Assembly: GCF_000003815.2 (NCBI RefSeq)
Contig: NC_049991.1
Location: 667,916-731,915 of the forward strand
DNA length: 64,000 nt
From: Branchiostoma floridae
Taxonomy: Eukaryota; Chordata; Leptocardii; Amphioxiformes; Branchiostomatidae
Direction: 5' to 3'
The position numbers were made by a program, and so were the translations under genes. Of this stretch, positions 21,301 through 30,220 are shown piece by piece. Under the pieces are notes generated by a model. The model did no database searches, was not told where the DNA came from, and worked only from the letters and a program-made list of their open reading frames with translations. The stretch's first letter is position 1; the number at the start of each line of letters is the position of its first letter.

Positions 21301-24300
21301 CTATCAGTGACAGTTGTCCACCAAAGTTTCCGTCATGAGGCAGTTTTATACTGTTTAACACTCGGTTATTAATTGCAAAGCCGTCCTCCTGACAAAGTTT
21401 TCTGTTATAAACTATTGTGTCAATTAATGTGACAAATTAGCAGACTGAATAGATATGCCTAAATCGTATAATCATTCGATTGAAAAAGTTTTCGGCAGAG
21501 CGAGTTTTCCGTCATAAGATAGTTATTATGCGTTTCAAAAGTGTGTCATATGATTGACACAGTTTTCAGCTCAGACAGCGCAGTACTAGATTTGACAGTT
21601 TACTTGAACAAGTTAGTATTTCAGTTACTTTAAACCCTACCATGGTCCAAACTCCAGTAATCAGTTGTTAATTGCTATGAAATAACCGCATCTAAAGTCA
21701 TGTATATACGAAGGAACGCCATTTAGTTCGTAAGAAGGGGCCTTAGAACTTGTCTGACACACTTGCAGAAAAGCGCTGCCTGAACCACGCTATTATATAA
21801 GTGTGTCATTCATATTGACACAGTTTGACTTCTGAACACGCATTAATATTCCGCTTTAAGTTAGCTATATACAGTTCTTACGGCGCTATTATGTAAGTGT
21901 GTCATTCAAATTGACACAGTTTGTCTCCTGAATACGTTTTCGGTATTAGTTTGTTATATACAGTTATTTGGGCGCTGTCTACAAGTGTGTCATTCAAATT
22001 GACACAGTTTGACATTTGAACACGCATTGCGCTTTAAGTTAGCTATATACAGTTCTTACAGCGCTGTTCTATGAATGCATCATTCAAATTGACACAATTT
22101 GTCTCCTGAACACCCTTTTTCGCTATTAGTTAGCTATATAAAGTTCATTCAGCTTTGTTCTGTAAGTGTGTCATTCAAATTGGCACAGTTTGACACCTGA
22201 ATACGTTTTCCGCGATTTCTTAGCTATATACAGGTCTTACATTGCTGTTCTATAAATGTGTCATTCAAAGTGAAACATTTTGTCTCCTGAACACGTTTCT
22301 CGCTATTAGTGAGCTATACACAGTTCTTACGGCGCTATTATGTCAGTGTGTCATTCAAATTGACATAGTTTGTCTCCTGAACACGTTTACGCTCCTAGTT
22401 AGCTATATACAGTTCTTACGGCACTATCATGTAAGTGTGTCATTCAAATTGACACAGTTTGACTCCTGAACACGTTTTCCGCTATTAGTTAGCTATATAC
22501 AGTTCTTTTAGCTTTGTTCTATAAGTGTGTCATTCAAATTGACACAGTTTGACATTTGAACACGCATTCCGCTTTAAGTTAACTATATACAGTTCTTACA
22601 GCGCTATTCTATAATGCATTGTGTCATTCAAATTGACACAGTTTGTCTCCTGAATACGTTTTCGCTATTAGTTTGCTATATACAGTTCTTTGGGCGCTGT
22701 CTACAAGTGTGTCATTCAAATTAACACAGATTGACATTTGAACACGCATTCCGCTTCAAGTTAACTATATACAGTNNNNNNNNNNNNNNNNNNNNNNNNN
22801 NNNNNNNNNNNNNNNNNNNNNNNNNNNNNNNNNNNNNNNNNNNNNNNNNNNNNNNNNNNNNNNNNNNNNNNNNNNNNNNNNNNNNNNNNNNNNNNNNNNN
22901 NNNNNNNNNNNNNNNNNNNNNNNNNNNNNNNNNNNNNNNNNNNNNNNNNNNNNNNNNNNNNNNNNNNNNNNNNNNNNNNNNNNNNNNNNNNNNNNNNNNN
23001 NNNNNNNNNNNNNNNNNNNNNNNNNNNNNNNNNNNNNNNNNNNNNNNNNNNNNNNNNNNNNNNNNNNNNNNNNNNNNNNNNNNNNNNNNNNNNNNNNNNN
23101 NNNNNNTCCTGGACACGTTTCTCGCTATTTGTTAGCTACATACAGTTCTTACGGCGCTATTATGTAAGTGCGCCATTCAAATTGACATAGTTTGTCTCCT
23201 AAACACGTTTATCGCTATTAGTTAAGCTACATACAGTTCTTACGGCGCTATTATGTAATGTAACAGTGGTGTTCAAGGACTGCTTAACCGAAGACGCCTA
23301 ACGGCTTAAGCCTTTTGGCCGAACGGTTTGCACGTTCGATTTGTGATCCGGCTGCCCGGGTTCGGCGCGGGTTCGAATCCCGGGATTCGGGGTGTTGTTT
23401 CTTTCTGTTCTTACTCGCCCCTCTGGTTGTTTCAGTAAGTGTGTCATTCAAATTGACACAGTTTGTCTCCCCAAGGAGGTCTCCCGAACACGTTTTCCGC
23501 TATTAGTTCCCTGTATACACTTCTTACAGCACTGTTCTATAAATGTGTTATTCAAATTAACACAGTTTGTCTCCTGATGTCTACGAGAATGCCAGTAACT
23601 TAGTTCGTTCGGAAGGGACCTTACAACCGTTGCAGATTCGCAACGTGGGCCGAGACGATACGAACATACACAAACTTAAAAAACGTTCTGCAAGTTCAAA
23701 CATACTTTCGCCAAGAGTCCCTTAACAAACCTAATTTAACAATATGCGTAAGCCTGACTTGAATCCTCCTCTACCGAACCTAGCGCAGATTGAGACCGTC
23801 AAGATACCTGGTGGCCCGCGTTCCATGACCTCACTCGTACGACCCGGAAGTATATGATCGTAATCGGTTGCACGGAAACCCCCATGTAGTGCGAAATCGA
23901 GGCCGAAAACAGGCATAAAGAGCCAGTTTGAAGGCTAACTTTGACTCTTCAAATCTCATCCCGAAATAATATTTGAATCAACACGAGTACTGTAGGCGAT
24001 AGAACAACTCGTGGGGATTACGTGGGTACCTTTGACAGCCTGATTTGGGCCACCGCGATTTTTTAATCTTTTTTTTACGCGACCATGTCAAGTGCCTCAA
24101 ACGGGCGTCCAACAGTAAGTGTAAAGTGCCCATCATAAGGATACAACGTCTCGCCAGGAACGGTAGGAATCAAACCCGCGACCTCTCGATCTCGCGTCCG
24201 CCAACTCGGCCATTCGACGTTTCTTACCCTACTCAATTCATCTCAAATACCTACTACAATACAATACTGTGCATCAAGTTTGAAATAAGAACATTGCACC

Positions 24301-27300
24301 TTGACTGTACTGATTGTAAAACATTGATGGGAGACTTACGCATGATAATGCCACCTTCTGGGATATGCCCATATTCTCGTTCCCAGTCCTGTAAGTCTTG
24401 CGCCGTGACGGCGTAGTCCGTGTTGTCTCCTATCCTATCCCTCACGTCAATCATCACTCCAGGGCCGGTCAGGTGGCCGAGCGGGATCTGGTCAACTGGG
24501 GATGGAATCAGCGCACTTAGTTATAATTATATGTTCTACTTGAAAATTGTACGAAAGGCTATCTACAGCATTTGTCTAGTAGGGAATTGGACATACTAGT
24601 AACTAGTGACTAGTACTAGTAACTAGTGACTAGTAAATTGTACAATTACAATAAGAGGAATATCCAAAAGACCATTATACTATTTTGGTTTTGTATATAC
24701 TTGTATAACGTTATGAATAACGCTAGTAACCAATATCCGTTGTGTTAAAAACGGTATTAATATATATTTTGAGTATCTTTTATGTGTTAAAAATATTTGC
24801 AACCACGACAGTTTAGCTAAGAGTAAATCGTTTTGTATGACGACCGGAAAAAAAACATAGCCTGAGTACCATCCTCCGTAGTGACCGCTGGCTCACTATT
24901 TTCGCTTGCTAACCACCGTACGGTCCGCCGAGTTTTTTTAAAGAACGGATATATGTTACCCCATGGATAAAGGTGAAGAAGCGTTAACTCACGTCTCCAA
25001 GCTCCTCTCGCGAAATGTGCGGGCGCGTCTATGTGAGTCCCGGTGTGCTCGTTCATGGCGATCTCGTTAGACTCCAAGTAGTAGCCTCCAGGATGGTCAT
25101 CTCTGTATCAAACACACGGCGGTTTTATTCGTTTGGTTGGTGTCAAGGTCACCTCTGTATCAAACACACGGCGGTTTTAGTCGTTTGGTTGGTGTCAAGG
25201 TCACCTCTGTATCAAACACACGGCGGTTTTAGTCGTTTGGTTGGTGTCAAGGTCACCTCTGTATCAAACACACGGCGGTTTTAGTCATTTGGTTGGTGTC
25301 AAGGTCACCTCTGTATCAAACACACGGCGGTTTTAGTCGTTTGGTTGGTGTCAAGGTCACCTCTGTATCAAACACACGGCGGTTTTAGTCGTTTGGTTGG
25401 TGTCAAGGTCACCTCTGTATCAAACACACGGCGGTTTTAGTCGTTTGGTTGGTGTCAAGGTCACCTCTGTATCAAACACACGGCGGTTTTAGTCATTTGG
25501 TTGGTGTCAAGGTTACCTTTTATCAAACAAACGGGGAAGGAGGCTAGGACAAACTACTATCTTTTGTGGTATCTTTTGTACCATAGAATTTCATCCATGG
25601 CACTTTTGTCACGCTGATGTATTGTGCTTACCTGTAAACAATAGTGAACTGGTAGGGAGGGAAGAATGGATGAACAGGAATGCCAGCCTTCAGGGTCCAT
25701 GTCAGGTCGATCAGACGAGGCACAGATTGTCCCCAACAACCAAGAAGGAGTCCAGACGTTATCTGTGTAAATGTGTGAATAATATTCGCGAATATTTTTC
25801 ATTAAGTTGGTATATGAGATTTTATTAAGCAGGGTTGCTTGACAGTATCTATGCAATACTTTTGAGACCGCATTCTACAACAGCGACTCCTAACTAGAAC
25901 TGCGCGGTGCGGGGTAGAACCAGTCATTATTGTTCAGAGGAAGGCGACAGACGGTCACAGAAATTTAACGTCTTGGTTTGTGAATGAGGAACCTTGTCAT
26001 TCTGTGGGAATGATAGTTTTGCGTAAAATATCTTATTGGGACTCTAAAACTGACAGGCGGAAAGGTTTTCACCAATATTTCAGTACCTGGGACGGACGCC
26101 TTTGTTTTTATTATCTGTGCCTTTGCGGGTGAGCAAAAATAATGTGTCGGGGTTTGAGACTGCTTAAGAGCACCACCTGGCGTTATGTGGCGACACTTGC
26201 AAGTGAAATGTATTGATTCATCAAAATACGTCCAAAACGCCTCCTCATGTCACAATATCGACACAGTGAAACAACGCCACAGCTCTATACCTAACGTTAC
26301 GTCATTTTAAGGTCATCGCTAAACGATACTATATACGGGTTGTCACATCTGGGTAAGGAGCGCTCCCGGTGCCAGCCATATGGGGAGGACAGGCCGGGGA
26401 GAGTAGGCCGGGGAGAGGGGGCCAGACTGTACCATTGTACCTGTAGGGAAAGAAAGTACAGCATTATTGCAATCACTTCTATGTCCTCTCAAACACATTT
26501 CTGGCAAACATGGGTACTAGTACCTGTTTTCGCTTGCGGATGTAGTGTGTGTTTGAAGGATAGCGATGTTCAAGTATTTTAGCAACTGCCATCTTGACAT
26601 TATCTGTGAAGATCTTTGCTACAGTCCTGCATATTTTGCATAGTGATCCACGTAGAGACATTTGTGCCGAACCACCTGATATGGAACGCACGGCAGAGAC
26701 GGCAAATTAATCATAAAGTGGTTTCCTATATTGTGAATACGCTGCTAGATGTTCGAAGTTCCAATACACGCCGACCCAGAAGAAGTTTATTCTAACAGCG
26801 CGTAATGCGAAACAGCGCGAGAGTGTCTCTAAGCTTCAAATCGACGTTTGATTCTGTGCCCCCGGGCAACTTAACCCCAAGTATAGAAGAAGATATCCAA
26901 TTTTGCGGTCTTCTTTACCCCCTATATAGACAAGACGAAGTCGACTATCCATGGTGCTGCATTCTGTGTCCGAATGGACTCTACTGACTTCCATCGCCTG
27001 TACAGAGATTCCTGCTAAGACCTGGTGATACAGATCAAGAATAGGGCCAAACACACCATTTATAGTTAGCGGAGACAGGATCCACCATGGCTACAACAGC
27101 TGCATTACGTTATCTAGAAACATGATAAACAGTGGCTGGGAGTACCAGGCAGATACCTACAAGTTACAAAATCTAACAGATTGCAAAATACGGAATGAAT
27201 GTTTAGCGTACTTGAATCTAAATACCAGTGATGGGAAATTCAAGACGTTATGTTGAACAAAGGGGTTCTTTATGGTACTCTGCACAGAAGCAGCGTTGAC

Positions 27301-28484
27301 AAAGCGGTGACTAGCTGCTGTAAACAAGAACATTTTAGTTCATAATTCTACCGCAACTTCAAAGAAACAGGACCAGTTCCCATCATTTACCACAATGACA
27401 TTATAGCATTTTCTCATTAATCATGCAAATTAAGTCTTTTTTGCATAGAATATATCTATCAATATTCTTCTCCTTCTCAGTTACAAATGTCACCTGTTGC
27501 AATAATCACCAGGTGTATTTTGCCAGCCAGTAGGTACCCATTATGAGTAATGAGGCTGATTAACGTGGTCGAGGCAATAGTTCTATAAGCGTGTCTACAC
27601 AATTTCCTAATTAATTATGTAAATAAGATACCAATTATCATAATCAATGTATAATTATATGAAGCATGTCTTAAGTTATCTACATACCAAAAATCATAAC
27701 AATCCGTCAACCCCTTCTTGAGTTATTCCCTTTCAAAGTCTGACACTAAACCTGCCCTGCAGTTCCAAAACAAGCCGCTAGGAGGCCCAAACCTATACCC
27801 CTTACTCTCGGCATCAAGAGCAGGCTACCACTCAAACATCATAGCCGCAGTATGGTCAGAACTCGAGATATCAAACGAGGACGTTTTGCTGCAGTACCAT
27901 AACAGGCTGCTAGGGGGCCCAAAATATAACCGTTTCCAGGTCTCATCAAGGCCTATTCACATACCGAATATTTATACAATCCATCTAGGCGTTCTTGAGG
28001 TATGCTGGTTTTCTACATACATACATACATACATACATACATACATACATACATACATACATAACGTTACATACATACAAACCCTACCAAAATATAACCT
28101 TCTTGTGTAAGGTAACTATCGCTGTCTCATTTTACAAACACTACACATTTTTCAGGCCCTGACTCAAGTTTGTGACTCGTTAAAGAAGACAAGACCCCAT
28201 AACCTAATCTCGAACCAGATCCACGGTGCGTAATGTATAGTATCAAACTTCACTCCGGTGCCCATTTGACTCCCTTAGCCGGCTATAGTCCCTGGCCAGC
28301 TTTGATACTATCTTATGGCACCGTAGGATCTGCTTGGAGATTACCCATAACCGCCCCTTCTTTAGTCCCCTGCAGCTGTGCTGTGTTGGGAAATCAGCGA
28401 AATCTGAGAACTGGGTCCCTAAACTAAACCGTAAACTCAGCAACTTACCGTGATAAGTAGAATTGGACGATGTTTTGCTGCCAT
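15092..28484 (-). CDS. Cyclase/kynurenine-formamidase family metal hydrolase, secreted or GPI-anchored (gene model, 6 exons)
   Basis: Exons in transcript order: 28484-28449, 25762-25632, 25102-24993, 24495-24340, 15695-15517, 15340-15092. Summed length is 861 bases (286 residues plus stop), and every junction keeps frame. The N-terminus MAAKHRPILLIT-ITSGLLLGCWG looks like a signal peptide split by intron 1. RLIDLTWTLKAGIPVHP opens the fold. NEHTGTHIDAPAHF holds the HxGTHxDxPxH metal-binding motif of PF04199, the family of bacterial KynB and isatin hydrolase. LGHLTGPGVMIDV and YAVTAQDLQDWE are further family landmarks. The final residues FILVLASAIVLIVQAI form a hydrophobic tail consistent with a GPI-attachment signal or membrane anchor. 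Substrate unknown; kynurenine formamidase activity cannot be assumed. An 8.2-kb fold-back element occupies intron 4. Confidence 0.92.
15517..15695 (-). CDS. Cyclase exon 5
   Basis: Acceptor GTTCAG, then RWGEQFYEEGPVPYLGVGQK, HSPGLHPDAAQWLVDNRDVK and VIGFDTVSADTGDSK. PGL-xx-DAAQWL and V-GFDT-S-D are family landmarks. Donor GTTACT, phase 0. Confidence 0.92.
15822..15900 (+). repeat. 79-bp inverted repeat, left copy (cyclase intron 4)
   Basis: Begins CAGTTGCTAAAATACTTGAA and ends GGTACTAGTACCCAT. It is the exact reverse complement of 26510-26588 by base-by-base reading. Confidence 0.93.
15945..15948. repeat. Target-site duplication GTAA, left
   Basis: GTAA directly precedes the TGTTGG terminus and matches 24115-24118. 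Confidence 0.7.
15949..16270 (+). repeat. Left terminal inverted repeat of the fold-back element
   Basis: The outer 120 bases nearly match the reverse complement of 23995-24114 (landmarks TTTGAGGCACTTGACATGGT and AATCCCCACGAGTTGTTCTA). Beyond that, short blocks such as GGGGGTTTC and GTGAGGTCA recur in order. Confidence 0.85.
16680..20490 (+). repeat. Left-arm tandem array, 89/92-bp alternating units (about 40 copies)
   Basis: Every unit contains ACAAACTGTGTCAATTTGAA followed by TGACACACTTGCAGATAGCG (or TACAGG variants). Two variants exist: an 89-base form with AATAGCGGAAAAAGTGTTCA and a 92-base form with CATAGCGAAGTGTAACGTG. They often alternate, which gives a 181-base period. Each unit centres on TGTGTCA-7nt-TGACACA, a 7-bp palindrome. 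Units are nearly identical until about 20220, then decay toward the middle. Two assembly gaps fall inside. Repeated short minus-strand ORFs of 62-63 residues here are artefacts of the repeat. Confidence 0.95.
20491..21740. repeat. Degenerate centre of the fold-back element
   Basis: Orientation switches at roughly 20490-20570. From 20575 on, TGTGTCAT...TTGACACAG words run in reverse orientation but are badly eroded (for example near 20855, 21110 and 21545). No coding signal is seen. Confidence 0.75.
21741..23580 (-). repeat. Right-arm tandem array in opposite orientation
   Basis: Units contain TGTGTCATTCAAATTGACAC and TTAGCTATATACAGTTCTTA, the reverse complement of the left-arm unit, with spacing of about 85-95 bases. 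They are clearly more diverged from each other than the left-arm units. A 331-base gap and a tRNA-like insertion interrupt the array. Confidence 0.9.
23259..23434 (+). mobile_element. 176-bp tRNA-like insertion inside the satellite arm, GTAA duplication
   Basis: It interrupts a repeat unit whose normal sequence is ATTATGTAAGTGTGTCATTC. Left of the insert is TATGTAA and right of it is GTAAGTGTGTC, so GTAA (23255-23258 and 23435-23438) is duplicated. The insert runs from TGTAACAGTGG to GGTTGTTTCA and holds pol III-like boxes: A-like TGGCCGAACGG (23316-23326) and a perfect B box GGTTCGAATCC (23370-23380). The anticodon region and acceptor do not fold as a normal tRNA. Confidence 0.75.
23770..24114 (-). 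repeat. Right terminal inverted repeat of the fold-back element
   Basis: Reverse-complement partner of 15949-16270. It lies just outside the last inverted-orientation repeat units. Confidence 0.85.
24115..24118. repeat. Target-site duplication GTAA, right
   Basis: GTAA directly follows the CCAACA terminus and matches 15945-15948. Confidence 0.7.
24150..24222 (-). ncRNA. tRNA-derived (SINE-like) pol III promoter region
   Basis: On the minus strand, TGGCCGAGTTGG (24212-24201) matches an A box and GGTTTGATTCC (24176-24166) a B box, spaced as in a tRNA. It lies just outside the fold-back element's right end. The overall tRNA fold is incomplete, so it is a SINE head or dead tRNA, not a working gene. 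Confidence 0.45.
24340..24495 (-). CDS. Cyclase exon 4
   Basis: Acceptor CATCCCCAG, then LDQIPLGHLTGPGVMIDVRD and NTDYAVTAQDLQDWEREYGH, ending IPEGGIIM plus one base at donor GTAAGT. GPGV-IDV and the T-x-x-D-x-x-x-WE block are family-conserved. Confidence 0.93.
24594..24636. repeat. Short CTAGT-rich tandem palindromes
   Basis: ACTAGTAACTAGTGACTAGT occurs twice in tandem. Each copy is made of overlapping palindromic ACTAGT words. It lies in cyclase intron 3. Confidence 0.8.
24858..24916. mobile_element. Half-copy of the TAGCCTGAG hairpin element
   Basis: TAGCCTGAGTACCATCCTCC and the following bases, up to GCTTGCTAAC, match one arm of the hairpin at 61621-61738. The second arm is missing, so this is a truncated copy in cyclase intron 3. 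Confidence 0.7.
24993..25102 (-). CDS. Cyclase exon 3: metal-binding motif
   Basis: Encodes DDHPGGYYLESNEIAMNEHT then GTHIDAPAHFARGAWR. This is the HxGTHxDxPxH signature that coordinates the catalytic metals in the family. The acceptor GATACAG is the same sequence repeated in the adjacent 52-bp minisatellite. Confidence 0.95.
25103..25530. repeat. 52-bp minisatellite (8 copies) carrying the exon-3 splice acceptor
   Basis: The unit starts GGTCACCTCTGTATCAAACA and continues CACGGCGGTTTTAGTCGTTT and GGTTGGTGTCAA. It abuts cyclase exon 3 on the upstream (transcript) side. On the minus strand each unit reads GTTTGATACAG-AGGTGACC, nearly identical to the true junction GTTTGATACAG-AGATGACC. The copies are almost identical; the first, nearest the exon, and the last are slightly diverged. 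Confidence 0.93.
25632..25762 (-). CDS. Cyclase exon 2: N-terminal domain
   Basis: Acceptor TTACACAG, then ITSGLLLGCWGQSVPRLIDL and TWTLKAGIPVHPFFPPYQF, ending TIVY plus two bases at donor GTAAGC. Confidence 0.92.
26510..26588 (-). repeat. 79-bp inverted repeat, right copy (cyclase intron 1)
   Basis: Exact reverse complement of 15822-15900. The two copies bracket cyclase exons 2-4 and the 8.2-kb fold-back element. The origin of the repeat is not recognised. Confidence 0.93.
27390..27990. repeat. Dispersed AT-rich repeat copy
   Basis: Shares TCTCATTAATCATGCAAATT, ACATACCAAAAATCAT and GATCCGTCAACCCCTTCTTG-type words with copies at 38090-38690, 54430-54660 and 56594-57457. The 3' part has the block of diverged GGGCCCAAA and GCAGTACC words seen in the longer copies. 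Confidence 0.7.
28016..28064. repeat. (ACAT)n microsatellite
   Basis: About twelve uninterrupted ACAT units, followed by AACGTTACATACATACAAAC. Confidence 0.95.
28449..28484 (-). CDS. Cyclase exon 1: start codon and first half of signal peptide
   Basis: ATG at 28484-28482 begins MAAKHRPILLIT; the exon ends at donor GTAAGT in phase 0. The short basic-then-hydrophobic stretch joins the hydrophobic start of exon 2 into one signal peptide, which supports this start. Confidence 0.75.
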
Positions 28485-28632
28485 GTTTCTTCAGTGACAC
28501 ACTGTATGTGCTTGACCTTTAAAACTGCCAACTTGAAACTTGAGCAGCTTGATGCCGAGGAAGCGGCCGATTCTGCTGGAGTAAACGTAGCACCTGATTC
28601 GGATATTTGAAGGTCATGGAAGTCTTACAACT

Positions 28633-28913
28633 GCCCCTACACACGCACACATGTACACATACAGACACACAGACAGACACATACACACGCACACGTGCGC
28701 ACGCACACACACACATGCACACGCACACATACATGTACACATACACATGCACACACACAAGCACCGCACTCACACACACACATGCACACGCGCACACATG
28801 CATACGCGCGCGCGCACACACACACACACACACAAGCACGAACTCAGACACATACATACACACACATGCACACACGCGCGCTCACACACACATAGATGTA
28901 CATTTACACATAC
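28633..28913. repeat. CA-rich imperfect dinucleotide tract
   Basis: (CA)n with TG, CG and GA interruptions. It lies just upstream of the cyclase start. Long CV/TH-rich ORFs here are artefacts of the repeat. Confidence 0.9.
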
Positions 28914-29261
28914 AAGCACGTGGAGATACAATCTTGCCTTTCTACGGGGTTATGGTTGGGAGAATTTGGCAAAAATCACTCCCCGGGAAGGGTGACATTT
29001 CCCCCTATAGCCAGTGTACTACTGACTAAAAACTGGTGTGTTGCGCCTAAACTCTAACGGCGGCTCACCGGTTTTGCTTATGCGAAACAAACAAATCTAA
29101 CGACAAAGTCTGCAACTTTATATGCAAGCTTTTTGCCGCTTTTTTTATATACACCCTTGCTTTTTTTTTTACAATATGGAATAAGGCGCTTTCACGAAGT
29201 TCTTGTTTGGAGATAAACAAGGCCCGATTTTGAGAGGTACTACTAAGGTAAATTCGATGTT

Positions 29262-29480
29262 TAAACTAGAGTTCCACGAACACATACCTTCGCCAAATAA
29301 GCCAGGTTTGTGATGTAAACTGATGTCTGATGTCTATTCCTCATTTGTATATTTTGTATCTTTTTATGTTCCATCTATCATAAGATACATCTGTTACATC
29401 ATCTCTCAACATACCAAAAATCATGATGATCCGTTCGTAAAGCCTAATATTTTGAATGGGAAACAAGTCACATGTTGCAA
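29262..29480. repeat. Dispersed AT-rich repeat fragment
   Basis: AAACTAGAGTTCCACGAACA followed by CATACCTTCGCCAAATAAGC is a repeat end also seen at 37435-37480 and 41430-41470. The internal ATCATGATGATCCGT matches other copies. Confidence 0.6.
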
Positions 29481-30220
29481 ACAAGACATGTAACCGATAG
29501 ATAATGCCATGTTGTTTAGATGCCGCTATGAAGACTACACAGCCAGCATAAAGAAATGATGCAGAGACAAGGCACTAGGCACGGCGAACTTTAAGGTGGA
29601 CTGACTAATGACTACATAATGCTGACCCCGCTAACTTCGGTCTTTACTGAGGATCTCTACTGCTGTCCTGAACTCTACCATATAAATACATTGAATCTCA
29701 TCTTCAAATTCTACCTTATCAAACAGACAGGACTTATCACACCGCAAAACATAGCATGGTTTCTTCATCGCTTTGTTGTAATCACACAATTACACGTTGT
29801 TGATAATATTGCCCAACATTTCTAATCTGCTGTAGCACTGAATCTTGTTGCAAGTGAGATATCCGGTTTCTTTAGCTTTTTGTACAGTACATCTGAATTG
29901 TTCTTATCCTTGGAAGGAGCTTGAATGGACTTGAGAGTGAAATATGGCCGCAGTCTCAGTAAGTAAATTACTTGATGGTATAACACAACATATAGCGGAT
30001 ATTTGGTACTACGTACATGTAGTTCAACTCTAATGGTGATTCACCTTTTGTCATTTGCATGGACATCAATTAAATGACACTCTTGATCATTCTGTATAAT
30101 TATAGTATTTTATATAGTATTAACACAATTAAAATCAAATGATTTCAACAAGTAATTTGGTCAAAACAGTGCATTGTGAAGTATGAGAAGAATGGAGTGA
30201 AGGTTTGAATGGGCGTGGCT
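29481..30220. other. Intergenic stretch, nothing recognised
   Basis: AT-rich sequence downstream of the lectin-NHL gene stop codon. No clear AATAAA could be assigned. Confidence 0.35.

Larger units (their letters stand above)
15949..24114. mobile_element. 8.2-kb fold-back (long inverted, satellite-armed) DNA element with GTAA target duplication
   Basis: The left end TGTTGGACGCCCGTTTGAGG and the reverse complement of the right end agree at nearly every position for about 120 bases, then at lower identity for about 200 more. Immediately outside both ends is GTAA (15945-15948 and 24115-24118), a 4-bp target-site duplication. Inside, a tandem repeat array runs in one orientation (about 16680-20490) and the related repeat runs in the opposite orientation (about 20570-23580), so the whole body is a giant palindrome. 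No transposase ORF is visible (three gaps remain), so it is probably non-autonomous. 5'-TGTTG ends with a 4-bp duplication fit the TGTNR ends reported for Ginger-type integrase elements; that placement is inference. It sits in cyclase intron 4. Confidence 0.88.
25763..28448 (-). other. Cyclase intron 1 contents
   Basis: Holds the right copy of the 79-bp inverted repeat, a dispersed AT-rich repeat (about 27390-27990) and an ACAT microsatellite. The remaining bases show nothing I can name. Confidence 0.6.

Noticed and set aside
28519-29029. Long Cys/Val- or Thr/His-rich ORFs
   Set aside because: Translations of the CA/GT dinucleotide tract.
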